A DNA stretch of 64,000 nucleotides from Pseudoalteromonas spongiae UST010723-006 (GTDB lineage Bacteria > Pseudomonadota > Gammaproteobacteria > Enterobacterales > Alteromonadaceae). The stretch spans positions 2,901,001 to 2,965,000 of the forward strand of contig NZ_CP011039.1 in assembly GCF_000238255.3 (NCBI RefSeq), read 5' to 3'. Numbering within the stretch: the stretch's first letter is position 1; each line of letters begins with the position of its first letter. This document shows, piece by piece, positions 55,509 through 64,000 of this stretch. The notes under the pieces were generated by a model, which was not told the origin of the DNA, searched no databases, and saw only the letters and a program-made list of their open reading frames with translations. The translations under genes were made by a program, and so were the position numbers.

Positions 55509-56570
55509 TTACATCGATTGCCAATCGACTTCGTCACTGAGCACTCGCTCAACAGACATATAATGCAAAATGTCGCCCTGTTTTATTTCCATTTCTAGCG
55601 GCGGATTCAAGTCTAATCCCTCACCGATACGGTTATGCGCTACACCTAAAATGGTCGCATCAAACTGCTTTTTAAAGTGGAAAAATAACACTTCAAATTT
55701 AACATTTTGCTTAATTTCACCGACTTCCAAACTAAACTGAGTATCACCATGTAACGTTGAAAGCAGCTCTTCTTGAATACGACTTGAACCTGGATCTTGC
55801 ATCGAGCGTACCAAAATTTCTACCGACTTCGAGCTCGTAGATTCCACGTTTTTACAGTGTTCTCGCAACATCTCACTTTTACTTTCATCAAGAAAGTACG
55901 CGCTGATATGACAAGATGAATGCACTAAGCGACTGATTTTCAGCGCTGTAGTAAACGTATGATCATCATCGTTGCCATCAACGATTACTTTATCAGCACC
56001 ATCTATTGCCACACGCTTAAGTTCATCAACATCAGTGAAACTTGAAAGGCGAACAAAATCCACGTGTGGGTTATCTGAAAACGGATGCGTCATCTGCTCG
56101 TCAACGGCCAATAAAATTCGTCGCTCAAGGCGCTTGTTATCAGCCAAAATATAATTAATCATCTTACGTGTGCGCGAAGGATGATAACCAAAAATTAGAA
56201 TATGTTCGCTTTGTCCTGAATAATCTTTATCGCCCGTCATAGATGCCTTGATTAACCCCGTAATACTTTGTCCAACTTTACCTAACACCACACCAAACAG
56301 TGCTAATCCAATAGGAATTTGCACCAAGGCTACAAATAGTTTTCCCCAATCGGAGCTGGGACTTAAATCACCATACCCAACCGTCGAAGTGGTCACTATG
56401 TAGTAATAAATAAATTGATTTATCCCTAATAACTCTGTTTCTTTCGCTGCAAATAAACACACCCAAGTTAAGAGCATATGTGCTGCCAGCAGAGAAACAA
56501 CCGACGTCCAACTTACATAGTGAATATGGCGTCGAATAGCTACTAGAATTTTCTTTATAACTAAGTTCAT
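55509..56570 (-). CDS. Potassium channel protein with TrkA-N/RCK domain
   Basis: 353 residues. Two membrane helices flank a pore loop with the K+ selectivity filter TSTVGYGDLSPS (about 61-72). The cytoplasmic NAD-binding RCK/TrkA-N domain follows (HILIFGYHPSRTRKMINYIL; ADKVIVDGNDDDHTFTTALKISRL). The C-terminal ~80 residues include a TrkA-C-like segment (HNRIGEGLDLNPPLEMEIKQGD). It likely carries K+ and responds to a nucleotide or voltage. Gating ligand unknown. Single gene. Confidence 0.88.
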   Translation of the reverse strand: MNLVIKKILVAIRRHIHYVSWTSVVSLLAAHMLLTWVCLFAAKETELLGINQFIYYYIVTTSTVGYGDLSPSSDWGKLFVALVQIPIGLALFGVVLGKVGQSITGLIKASMTGDKDYSGQSEHILIFGYHPSRTRKMINYILADNKRLERRILLAVDEQMTHPFSDNPHVDFVRLSSFTDVDELKRVAIDGADKVIVDGNDDDHTFTTALKISRLVHSSCHISAYFLDESKSEMLREHCKNVESTSSKSVEILVRSMQDPGSSRIQEELLSTLHGDTQFSLEVGEIKQNVKFEVLFFHFKKQFDATILGVAHNRIGEGLDLNPPLEMEIKQGDILHYMSVERVLSDEVDWQSM

Positions 56571-56737
56571 GATAACTATTATTTATTTTACTAATGATAC
56601 GCACTGTAGCGCCATCTAATAAGTGGAGCAAGCAGTACGTGAAATTATCTCAGTTTAGATTGCAGTAAAAAAACAGCAAATTGATAGGCAAAATAATGAA
56701 ACCCGTTCTAGACTTAATTTGAACTGTTAAGTTCGAC

Positions 56738-56814
56738 AAAGGCAAACTCAGCGAAAGCTGATGACGCAAAGCTATCGGTCTAAGGGAGCACTCCTATGAT
56801 TGCGAAGCTGCCAC
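56738..56814 (+). ncRNA. Cyclic-di-GMP-I (GEMM-I) riboswitch candidate, orphan
   Basis: The sequence has the full GEMM-I plan on the plus strand. P1 pairs GGCA (56741-56744) with TGCC (56809-56812). P2 is TCAGC-GAAA-GCTGA (56748-56761) with the conserved GAAA tetraloop. The joining strand is TGACGCAAAGC (56762-56772). P3 pairs GCTATC (56771-56776) with GATTGC (56798-56803, one T-T mismatch). P3 also holds a receptor-like loop (TCTAAG at 56779-56784 opposite TATGA at 56795-56799) capped by GGAG-CA-CTCC. The family binds c-di-GMP. There is no same-strand gene within 2 kb; a terminator follows. Confidence 0.8.
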
Positions 56815-56836
56815 GATAACAGGTCGGGGGCTATGT

Positions 56837-56899
56837 AGGCTGCTTCGAAACCATCTCACGAATATAAGAATCATGGGACTTTGGAGCAGCCTTTATTTT
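56837..56899 (+). terminator. Expression-platform hairpin after the riboswitch
   Basis: AGGCTGCT (56837-56844) pairs with AGCAGCCT (56885-56892), with an inner CCAT/ATGG stem. TTTATTTT follows on the plus strand only, so it points away from the riboswitch. Confidence 0.65.
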
Positions 56900-56911
56900 A
56901 GCAATTCACCC

Positions 56912-58702
56912 TTACGCTTTTTTCGCCGTTTCGATGTATGCGTCAATCTGTGCTTCGAGTAAATTCAGAGGAAGTGAACCGTTTTTCAAAATTTGAAAGT
57001 GGAACTCTCTAATATCAAACTCAGCTCCTAACGCTTGCTCTGTCTTTTTACGTAAGCGCTTAATAGTTAACTCACCAATTTTGTATGATAACGCTTGGCC
57101 AGGCCACGAAATATAACGATCTGTTTCAGTTTTAATATTGTGTAGCGACAGCGCAGAGTTATCCTGCATAAAGGTCATTGCGCGCTCACGACTCCAACCA
57201 AACATATGCATACCTGTGTCGACAACTAAACGTGCCGCACGCCACATTTCATAGGTTAAACGGCCAAAATCACTGTAGGCATCTTGGTAAAAACCCATTT
57301 CTTTGCCGAGGTATTCAGAGTATAAGCCCCACCCCTCGCCAAATGCTGAAATATAGTGACTACGACGATAACCCGGCACATTTTCTAGTTCTTTATTGAG
57401 TGATATTTGTAAATGGTGACCCGGCACAGCTTCGTGCAATGTTAATGCTTCTAACACATAAAGCGGACGCTTATCTAAGCCATATGTATTTACCCAATAA
57501 TACCCGGGCGCAGTGTCTTTATTCGCACCGACATAACGACCCGTTGTATATTTAGGCGCGATTGAGTCTGGTACTGGCGCTACACCATACGGTGTGCGAG
57601 GTAGCAGTTTAAAAAACTTAGGTAACTGCGCATCTGCTTTTTTCGCTATAAACGACGCTTCTTTTAATAGTTGCTCAGCCGATTTAGCGTAAAACTGCGG
57701 ATCAGTTCGTAAAAATTGCACAAATTCAGCAAAACTGCCGGTAAAACCAGTTTTCGCAATTACTTGCTGCATTTCATCTCGAATCCGCTTCACCTCAGCT
57801 AAACCCAACTGGTGTACCTGCTCGGCGGTCATATCAGTTGTGGTGTAATGCTTAACACGATTTTGATAAAACTCACTGCCATTCGGCGTGGTTGAAATAC
57901 CAATTTCGGCACGTGCATTCGGCGCATATTCGGTTTCAAAGAACGATAAATAGCTTTGGTACGATGGAATCACGCTGTTGCTTATAATCGATTGCGCTTG
58001 CGTTTTAAGTTTTGCAAAATCAGCGTCAGAAATGTGCTCTGGCTTGTTTTTAAATGGCTTATAGAACTCCGACTGTTCTGGGCTTTTTACAATAAACGCA
58101 TTAATTGAGTCCTCATAACCTAACAGCACTGGTTTTGGCTGAGTTAGCCCTATCGCAATCCCCTTTTTCATCCACGCTATATTCTGCTCAAAATAACGCG
58201 GTACACCTGCAAGCCGTTTTAAGTAAAGCTGATAATCTTCAACGGTTTTAAAGCTGCTGCGCGACACCATAAATGACAATGCAGAGTGAAAACCAAACTC
58301 AGAGGTTAACGGCATGTAGTGTGCATTAAAGTCATACTCATCTACCGAGTTTTGCACTTGAGAAAATATAATCGCGTGGTTAATCCGGTTTTGCTCATCC
58401 AACGCGCTCACATCAACAGCGTTTAATCGCGCTAAAAACGCAACATTCTTGGCATGATTATTAGCTAGAAACTCAGGTGATAAATCTGGTAAAAAATAAC
58501 CGTTAACACCTTCTTTTTGTTGATACGGGTCAACACTTTTACGATATGCCACAATGTCATTCGCAACACTTTCAAAGACACTCACGCTCTGCGCTTGCAC
58601 ACTCGTTGAAGTAGCTGCGGTGATATCTTGAGTAGATTGGCAACCTACCAATAAAGTACTAGATAATGTTAACGCAACTAGGGATAAATTGAACGGTTTC
58701 AT
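56912..58702 (-). CDS. DUF885-family zinc peptidase-like lipoprotein
   Basis: 596 residues. Signal with lipobox LLVGC (C21), so anchored in the outer or inner membrane. The core is DUF885, with the metallopeptidase motif HEAVPGHH (about 423-430) and a downstream Glu in AFGEGWGLYSEYLGKEMG. Members act as carboxypeptidase- or dipeptidase-like enzymes; the substrate here is unknown. The C-terminus KNGSLPLNLLEAQIDAYI is typical. Single gene; its 3' end faces the riboswitch hairpin at 13 bases. Confidence 0.88.
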   Translation of the reverse strand: MKPFNLSLVALTLSSTLLVGCQSTQDITAATSTSVQAQSVSVFESVANDIVAYRKSVDPYQQKEGVNGYFLPDLSPEFLANNHAKNVAFLARLNAVDVSALDEQNRINHAIIFSQVQNSVDEYDFNAHYMPLTSEFGFHSALSFMVSRSSFKTVEDYQLYLKRLAGVPRYFEQNIAWMKKGIAIGLTQPKPVLLGYEDSINAFIVKSPEQSEFYKPFKNKPEHISDADFAKLKTQAQSIISNSVIPSYQSYLSFFETEYAPNARAEIGISTTPNGSEFYQNRVKHYTTTDMTAEQVHQLGLAEVKRIRDEMQQVIAKTGFTGSFAEFVQFLRTDPQFYAKSAEQLLKEASFIAKKADAQLPKFFKLLPRTPYGVAPVPDSIAPKYTTGRYVGANKDTAPGYYWVNTYGLDKRPLYVLEALTLHEAVPGHHLQISLNKELENVPGYRRSHYISAFGEGWGLYSEYLGKEMGFYQDAYSDFGRLTYEMWRAARLVVDTGMHMFGWSRERAMTFMQDNSALSLHNIKTETDRYISWPGQALSYKIGELTIKRLRKKTEQALGAEFDIREFHFQILKNGSLPLNLLEAQIDAYIETAKKA

Positions 58703-59073
58703 AAATAATAACCAAAATAGAAAATTGACCCAGCATACGCAAATTCAATTTTTAATCTCAACTTATTTGCGACCAAGTAAGTAAATAATTGCAAAAAATC
58801 ATAAATTACTTAATTCAAAAACACTTAAACCCAATAAAATCAAAACAGTAAATACAGCAATCATACATTTTTTTCATATTTCACTGAAATCACATCGTGT
58901 CACCGGTTAAATTTAAGCTAAATAAAAGGGAGTTTTTTTAATAATTAATAGACTTTTCCTATTCCCAAAAGATAAAAATTGTTTTCTAATTACTTTGGAC
59001 TTCAATGGATGAAGGTTGCTAGTAATTTAGGGTGAATATTTAAGCAGTAATTAACCACTGAGGTTGGGGTTTT
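58703..59073. promoter_or_regulatory. AT-rich intergenic region between DUF885 and GGDEF genes
   Basis: 371 bases, very AT-rich, with both divergent promoters. I see no clear -35/-10 pair, operator or riboswitch, and no open frame longer than a few dozen codons. Confidence 0.5.
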
Positions 59074-60084
59074 ATGAAGTACCATGATTCCATGGCACAG
59101 GCGCAGCAAAAAATGACGGAGGTTTGCTGGTTTTTAGAAAGGTATAACTTACCACCAATTCCGATCAACTATCATACGATCTATAGCTATATCTCAAAAT
59201 CTCATGATGCGCTGTGCGAAGAAATTGAAGCACTGCTTGCTGCCGACGAAAAATTAGATAGTTACACCCTAGAAAACCTATTTAATCGCTACTTATCTGA
59301 ACACGATTCAAGCCAAAAGAAGCTTGTTAAAGGTGTGTCAGAAACAATTGATATTATGGATAATTCAGTTGACCAGAGCAGTGATAGCGTAAACAAGTAT
59401 ATTGCCACATTAGATAGCAGTTTAGTTGCCATTGACGATGCAGATATCAGTGAAGCAAAACAGCTTATTGCTGACCTAATTGATGCGAGCTATGAACTAA
59501 AAGGTTCGCAACAACACGTGCATGAATCATTATTACAAGCTAGACAAGAGCTTAAAAATTGCCAGCAGCAACTGCAACAAATTGAAAAGCATCGCCATGT
59601 TGACCCACTAACCGGCCTATATAAAGAAACCTACATGGTGGATAAAGCTGCGGTTTGGGTAGAGCAAGGTAAATCCTTATGTGCTATAGCCATTGATATT
59701 GATGACTTTAATGACTTTAATGAGAAGTATGGTCAAGCGGTAGGCGATGTTGTCATTGGTAAAGTCGCCAAAAAAATTCGTTCGTACGTGCAAGACAGTG
59801 GTCTGCCCGTGCGTACTAAAGGCAAAGAGTTTATGATTTTACTGCCTGACGTTAGCGTACAAACAGCAAAAGAAATTGCAGAACGCATGCGCTCTGGTGT
59901 AGAAAAGCTAAAATTTATAAGCTCTCGCAGTGGTAAGCGCTTACCAACACTAACCGTTTCGTTAGGTATTAGCGAGATGAAAGAAAAAGAGCAAGATCTT
60001 AAGCAGCTAACTGCAGGCGCCAGACACTCTGTCGCAAGAGCCAAACTTCAAGGTAAAAATAACGTATTTTTTAATACGCATTAG
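59074..60084 (+). CDS. GGDEF-domain protein with degenerate active site
   Basis: 336 residues, soluble. The N-terminal ~165 residues are helical with a coiled coil around 145-175 (QARQELKNCQQQLQQIEK). The C-terminal GGDEF domain has the entry motif HVDPLTGLYKE and the metal-region IDIDDFNDFNEKYG. The signature itself is K249-G-K-E-F253 (RTKGKEFMILL) in place of GG(D/E)EF, so diguanylate cyclase activity is unlikely unless the substitution is tolerated. It has no RxxD inhibitory site. A receptor or scaffold role is inferred. Confidence 0.85.
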   Translation: MKYHDSMAQAQQKMTEVCWFLERYNLPPIPINYHTIYSYISKSHDALCEEIEALLAADEKLDSYTLENLFNRYLSEHDSSQKKLVKGVSETIDIMDNSVDQSSDSVNKYIATLDSSLVAIDDADISEAKQLIADLIDASYELKGSQQHVHESLLQARQELKNCQQQLQQIEKHRHVDPLTGLYKETYMVDKAAVWVEQGKSLCAIAIDIDDFNDFNEKYGQAVGDVVIGKVAKKIRSYVQDSGLPVRTKGKEFMILLPDVSVQTAKEIAERMRSGVEKLKFISSRSGKRLPTLTVSLGISEMKEKEQDLKQLTAGARHSVARAKLQGKNNVFFNTH

Positions 60085-60140
60085 GTTTTATGGCGATAAG
60101 GCTATTTAACCTAAAATCGGCGTAAAATTTAATACAATTG

Positions 60141-62060
60141 TTACCCAATCGCGTGAGGTAGTGCGAGCTTAAAGCCCTGAAAGCCATCGCTACCTAACTG
60201 CTGCGCCCATTTGACCTGTTCTTCAGATTCAAGCTGCTCGCATACCACAACAACACCCAAACTGTGCGCTAATTTAATAATATTCTCAAGAAAGTACCAA
60301 GAATCTTGTTTTTGTTCTAACTCACGAATAAAGCTACCATCGAGCTTAACAATATCAACTGGCCACTTCCGCAATGCGAATAATGTATTGTCTCCGGTAC
60401 CAAAGTGGTCAATCGCTACTTTAGAACCCAATTTATGTAACTTAGAAATAACCTGCGGCGCGAGCTGACTTTGCGACAACATTTGTTCATCGAACTCCCA
60501 AATTATAGAAGCAAAAAAGTCTGCAAACTGATGCGCCTGTCCAATCAACCAAGTATAGAAGGTATCGTCTAAGATACTGTGGACCGACACATTAATACTC
60601 ACAGGCAAATCCAGCTGCCCTTTTACATACCAACTTCTAATCAAATTAAAAATACGCTTATCGAGTTCGCCACTTGCTGAAAATTGCTCGGCTTTTGATT
60701 GCAGTAATAAAGTAGGGATCACTTCGTCCTGGTGGGTGATTTTCGTGAGCACTTCTGAAAACATTAAACTAACTTGGTCTGACATCATTACGCTATGTTG
60801 CGATAAGCCCAGTGTTGATTCACTAATCGCCATTAAAACACGCTCACGTGTCGCTAGCATATCTGATACTTTTTTAATATGTTGAGACGGTTCATATAGA
60901 TGATATTTTCTGCGTTCTTTCGCAGCAATTAAAACGGCTTCATCTGCCGCTTTCATAACCTTCGACATTGCCTCACCGCTTTGCCACAACACAGCGCCTA
61001 CTAATACTTCTTTCTTTTGCTGGTATTGCCCTTGCAAACGAGCCAAGTGCGACGCCATGTCACTCAAAACTTTAACTAGCTCATCTCGCGTAACATGCTG
61101 TAACACACACGCAAATTCATTGTCGTTTAAGCGAAAAATTCGTGCATTAACACCTTGCTTTGAATGTGTTTGCAAGGTGTATATCACATCTTCTAAAAAG
61201 GACCGCGCTACCGAAAACCCCTCTTTACGACGAACCGTTTCCCACTCACTTAAGCGCACTAATATTAGTGCTCCGCTTTGGTTTTTCTCATCACTTAGCA
61301 ATTGATCAAATTGCGCGCAAAACAAACGGCGATTACCAAGTTGCGTAAGTTCATCTCTGTATAACGCGTTTTTAGCATGTCCCAAGCGCTGAGTTAGCTC
61401 GTTGACTAGCTCTTTTACTTGATTTGTCATGCGATTGTGGCTCGACATTAACGCGTTCATTTCAGCCACACTTTGTATCTCAGGTGCCTCGGTAAACTCT
61501 TTATTTGCAAGTTTATTGGTGTGTTGATGCAAAGCATCGATCGGGGCTTTAAGCGCGCGAATTGCAATATGTAAAATAAACCAAGCAAAACAGATGAAAA
61601 AAGCAAATACCGCACACACATCTTTAAATGAGTCATAGATATAGTTATTCGCGGGCGAAGACTGTAGCTGCAATTGCACCATGTACTCTTGCTCTGCAAG
61701 TGCGAAACTTTGTTGAAATAATGGACTAGAAACAGACAGGTAATTTGCAAGCCACTTTGGCATAGTCGAGGGCTGTGTAACACGCTTTTCAATTAAAGTT
61801 TTATCAAGGTGCTGCACTCTAATATAAGCATATTGATGTAAACGGCTAAACTGCGAAACATGCTCCGTCAATAACTGGTGATTAGCATTTGCAGACTGCG
61901 AAATACTTTGCACTAACGTTAACCCCAACAATTCAGTTTGCTCAGCGAGCTGATGCTTCATAAATGCCTTGCTATTGCTCACGGTAAAACTGGTAATCAC
62001 AATAAAAAGTGAGACCATAATGAAAGCAACAATCACATTAAAATAGGTTTTCAGGGTCAT
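60141..62060 (-). CDS. LapD-like c-di-GMP receptor (LapD/MoxY_N-HAMP-GGDEF-EAL, degenerate)
   Basis: 639 residues. Helix at 8-27, a ~115-residue periplasmic domain with the family Trp (W103 in MPKWLANYLSV), a second helix at about 148-168, HAMP, then GGDEF with NDNEF (312-316) and an EAL domain with EVLTK (436-440), DHFGTGDN and CEQLES where active enzymes have EALLRW, DDFGTG and AEGVE. Both catalytic sites are degenerate. In Pseudomonas, LapD binds c-di-GMP with its EAL domain and holds the periplasmic protease LapG, protecting a surface adhesin. No lapG or adhesin gene is next to it. Confidence 0.85.
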   Translation of the reverse strand: MTLKTYFNVIVAFIMVSLFIVITSFTVSNSKAFMKHQLAEQTELLGLTLVQSISQSANANHQLLTEHVSQFSRLHQYAYIRVQHLDKTLIEKRVTQPSTMPKWLANYLSVSSPLFQQSFALAEQEYMVQLQLQSSPANNYIYDSFKDVCAVFAFFICFAWFILHIAIRALKAPIDALHQHTNKLANKEFTEAPEIQSVAEMNALMSSHNRMTNQVKELVNELTQRLGHAKNALYRDELTQLGNRRLFCAQFDQLLSDEKNQSGALILVRLSEWETVRRKEGFSVARSFLEDVIYTLQTHSKQGVNARIFRLNDNEFACVLQHVTRDELVKVLSDMASHLARLQGQYQQKKEVLVGAVLWQSGEAMSKVMKAADEAVLIAAKERRKYHLYEPSQHIKKVSDMLATRERVLMAISESTLGLSQHSVMMSDQVSLMFSEVLTKITHQDEVIPTLLLQSKAEQFSASGELDKRIFNLIRSWYVKGQLDLPVSINVSVHSILDDTFYTWLIGQAHQFADFFASIIWEFDEQMLSQSQLAPQVISKLHKLGSKVAIDHFGTGDNTLFALRKWPVDIVKLDGSFIRELEQKQDSWYFLENIIKLAHSLGVVVVCEQLESEEQVKWAQQLGSDGFQGFKLALPHAIG

Positions 62061-62208
62061 CGATTGTTTTGACTAATTTTTATTCCATTATTCCAGTTTA
62101 GTGTGAGATCAATAAAAGTGCCCAATTTAAGCACTAAGGCACGCTGATGATTGTCATTTGTTATTCCATTCGAGTAAACTATGGGCGTTAATAATCATAG
62201 GATTGAAA

Positions 62209-62961
62209 ATGAAACCACACGACGAGCAAACTGACTTTGGTTACAAATCTGTTGCACGAGAAGAAAAGCAGGGCCTAGTCGCCGATGTATTCCATTCTGT
62301 TGCAACTAAATATGATGTAATGAACGATTTAATGTCGTTTGGTATTCACCGTTTATGGAAACGCCACACAATTGCTTGCTCGGGCGCCCGCGCTGGCCAA
62401 ACAATTCTTGACTTAGCCGGTGGCACAGGTGATTTAACGGCACGTTTTAGCGATATCGTTGGCCCTGAGGGGCAAGTAGTATTAGGCGATATTAACGACT
62501 CAATGCTTAAAGTCGGTCGCGAAAAACTACGTAATTTAGGTAAAGTAGGTAACATTGAATACGTACAAATGAACGCCGAAGCGTTACCATTCCCAGACAA
62601 CACCTTTGACCTTATTACAATTGCGTTTGGCCTTCGCAACGTAACCGATAAAAGTAAAGCTCTGGCGTCAATGCAGCGTGTATTAAAGCCAGGTGGTCGT
62701 TTACTGGTGTTAGAGTTTTCAAAACCTATTCACCAACCACTGAGTAAAGCCTACGATTTCTACTCGTTTAACCTGTTACCGAATATGGGCAAGTTAGTTG
62801 CGAATGACGCTGAATCATATCGTTATTTAGCGGAATCAATTCGCATGCACCCAGATCAAGAAACGCTCAAGCAAATGATGGAAGATGTGGGTTTTGAAAT
62901 GACTAGCTACGAAAACCTAACTGGTGGCATTGTGGCACTTCATAAAGGGTTTAAATTCTAA
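62209..62961 (+). CDS. ubiE: UbiE, ubiquinone/menaquinone C-methyltransferase
   Basis: 250 residues from ATG 62209, preceded by AGGATT; an upstream in-frame start adds an unlikely extension. SAM-dependent methyltransferase with [14 protein letters not shown] (motif I), GDINDSML and [10 protein letters not shown]. It methylates the quinone ring at C-2 or C-3 in both ubiquinone and menaquinone synthesis. First of three consecutive genes ubiE-ubiJ-ubiB, an order conserved with E. coli. Confidence 0.96.
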   Translation: MKPHDEQTDFGYKSVAREEKQGLVADVFHSVATKYDVMNDLMSFGIHRLWKRHTIACSGARAGQTILDLAGGTGDLTARFSDIVGPEGQVVLGDINDSMLKVGREKLRNLGKVGNIEYVQMNAEALPFPDNTFDLITIAFGLRNVTDKSKALASMQRVLKPGGRLLVLEFSKPIHQPLSKAYDFYSFNLLPNMGKLVANDAESYRYLAESIRMHPDQETLKQMMEDVGFEMTSYENLTGGIVALHKGFKF

Positions 62962-62965
62962 GCTT

Positions 62966-63571
62966 ATGGTGTCGAGCCTAATTTCTGCCGCAATAGAACA
63001 ACTGCTTAATCAACTAATCAAGCTTGATGGGCAGTTTGTCTCTGGGTTACATGCAGCTACGCGAAAACAGCTTACCATTGATGTTACCGATATTTCGTTG
63101 TTTATTACGCTGTTATTTGATGGTCAACGCTTTCATGCTTTACCAAAAGGCGATAGCCAAAGCGACTGCCTCATTCGCGCAGATTTAAGTACCTTGCTTG
63201 AACTCAAGCAACCAGAAAAAGTAACCCAACTAATTCGCAGCGGTAAACTCGACCTTGAAGGTGATTTAAATCTTGCCCAACAATATAGCAAGGCATTTAA
63301 CGCGCTGAACATCGACTGGGCTGATAATTTGTCATCGTATTTAGGTGATGGCCCGGCATACACGCTAGTTAATGGCATTAAACACGCGGTTAGTAACGCA
63401 AAAAAACAAAGTGCGGTATCACAGACAACGTTTACCAGCTTACTGCAAGACGAGTTAAAAGTGTCTATTCACCCACTGGAAGCGCAATTATTTAAACAGC
63501 AGTGTCGCTCATTACAGCAAGGCTTAGCGCAATTAGAGCAGCGCGTAGATAAGCTTTGTAACGCAATTTAA
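62966..63571 (+). CDS. ubiJ: UbiJ, ubiquinone biosynthesis accessory factor
   Basis: 201 residues from ATG 62966, four bases after the ubiE stop. An SCP2 lipid-binding domain with [21 protein letters not shown], then [25 protein letters not shown] and a C-terminal helical tail that ends [12 protein letters not shown]. UbiJ binds ubiquinone intermediates and helps organise the Ubi complex with UbiK. Its place between ubiE and ubiB confirms the call. Confidence 0.92.
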   Translation: MVSSLISAAIEQLLNQLIKLDGQFVSGLHAATRKQLTIDVTDISLFITLLFDGQRFHALPKGDSQSDCLIRADLSTLLELKQPEKVTQLIRSGKLDLEGDLNLAQQYSKAFNALNIDWADNLSSYLGDGPAYTLVNGIKHAVSNAKKQSAVSQTTFTSLLQDELKVSIHPLEAQLFKQQCRSLQQGLAQLEQRVDKLCNAI

Positions 63572-63582
63572 GGGCTCAATTA

Positions 63583-64000
63583 GTGCATTTTTCACGTGCT
63601 TATAAAATTATTAAAACCTTTCTTAACTATGGTTTAGATGAACTAATTCCGGCACACCTGTTTCCTTGGTATGGCAAACTCGCGCGCAGTTGTTTTTTTT
63701 GGCTTGGCAATAAACATAAAGATAAAAGTGTCGGTCAGCGTTTGCGTTTAGCCCTTGAGTCATTGGGGCCTGTATGGGTTAAATTTGGCCAAATGCTATC
63801 AACTCGCCGTGATCTATTACCCCCTGATATCGCGAAAGAACTTAGTTTATTACAAGATAATGTCGCACCATTTGACGGCAACAAAGCTAAGCAGCTAATT
63901 GAACAAGCACTAGAACTCGATGATATTCATCAGCTATTTGAACAGTTTGAACAAACACCGCTAGCTTCCGCATCTATTGCACAAGTTCATACTGCACAAC
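63583..64000 (+). CDS. ubiB: UbiB, atypical kinase of ubiquinone synthesis (3' partial)
   Basis: The open frame from the GTG at 63583 runs off the window after 139 codons. It aligns with the E. coli UbiB N-terminus: [37 protein letters not shown] with the KxGQ motif that defines the family, and [12 protein letters not shown]. UbiB is a membrane-anchored atypical kinase/ATPase needed for coenzyme Q synthesis. The start is 11 bases after ubiJ. The GTG start is chosen by length against E. coli. Confidence 0.93.
   Translation, partial: MHFSRAYKIIKTFLNYGLDELIPAHLFPWYGKLARSCFFWLGNKHKDKSVGQRLRLALESLGPVWVKFGQMLSTRRDLLPPDIAKELSLLQDNVAPFDGNKAKQLIEQALELDDIHQLFEQFEQTPLASASIAQVHTAQ

Larger units (their letters stand above)
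56571..56911. other. Intergenic region holding the c-di-GMP riboswitch candidate
   Basis: 341 bases without a protein gene. The first ~150 bases are AT-rich with no clear promoter. From 56735 the riboswitch-like element and its terminator fill the rest. Confidence 0.6.

Noticed and set aside
56797..56820. Seven-codon frame (ATG...TAA) inside the riboswitch
   Set aside because: It coincides with the P3 3' strand and P1 strand of the RNA fold and has no ribosome-binding site. The RNA explanation accounts for every conserved piece.
1..64000. tRNA, rRNA, CRISPR arrays, transposases, integrases, phage genes
   Set aside because: I looked in the intergenic gaps and through the predicted proteins and found no cloverleaf, array or mobile-element signature. 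An automated tRNA scan would be decisive for short RNAs.

Overview
The window reads as chromosomal DNA of a marine gammaproteobacterium, most likely Alteromonadales and close to Pseudoalteromonas. This rests on the low-to-moderate GC content, the predicted proteins, and conserved gene neighbourhoods: uvrA opposite ssb, ompR-envZ next to greB-tex, bioH next to comF and nfuA, lexA divergent from plsB, and ubiE-ubiJ-ubiB. It is dense core genome. I see no insertion sequences, phage genes, CRISPR arrays, rRNA or tRNA genes.

Layout. 1-2.2 kb: 3' part of a secreted LVIVD/Calx-beta protein with a sorting tail. 2.2-7.0 kb: copper/silver RND efflux operon (Cys-rich small protein, CusB, CusA). 7.2-11.6 kb: a DMT permease, a periplasmic-sensing GGDEF-EAL protein, a DUF4442 protein and a HopJ-family protein. 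11.6-16.9 kb: ssb and a YajR-like MFS permease divergent from uvrA, which has a LexA box inside its promoter. 16.9-19.1 kb: an unknown membrane protein, a thioesterase and a 2OG-Fe(II) oxygenase. 19.1-24.2 kb: envZ-ompR, greB, tex. 24.2-25.6 kb: a palindromic intergenic element and two small genes (HExxH metalloprotease-like, flagellar-rod-like). 25.6-30.8 kb: bioH, comF, an M14 peptidase, and nfuA preceded by an IscR-type site. 30.8-33.1 kb: a MATE transporter and a polysaccharide deacetylase with overlapping 5' ends. 33.1-41.7 kb: chemotaxis operon STAS-cheY-cheA-cheW-MCP-cheR-cheD-cheB, with a soluble four-PAS receptor. 41.8-50.0 kb: caa3-type cytochrome c oxidase and its assembly genes (coxB, coxA, ctaG, coxC, DUF2909, SURF1, a small assembly-type protein, ctaA, cyoE, SCO). 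50.3-55.5 kb: lexA with two SOS boxes, plsB, tesB, an EVE protein and a small conserved protein. 55.5-62.1 kb: a K+ channel, a candidate orphan cyclic-di-GMP-I riboswitch, a DUF885 lipoprotein peptidase, a degenerate GGDEF protein and a LapD-like receptor. 62.2-64.0 kb: ubiE, ubiJ and the start of ubiB.

Themes. Cyclic-di-GMP recurs: one apparently catalytic GGDEF-EAL protein, two degenerate proteins that look like receptors or scaffolds, and a riboswitch-like RNA. The riboswitch is the most unusual item. It lies on the plus strand with its own terminator-like hairpin but has no same-strand gene behind it; beyond the hairpin it faces the 3' end of a gene on the other strand. SOS control (uvrA, lexA), Fe-S control (nfuA) and respiratory assembly are visible in the sites and operon structure.
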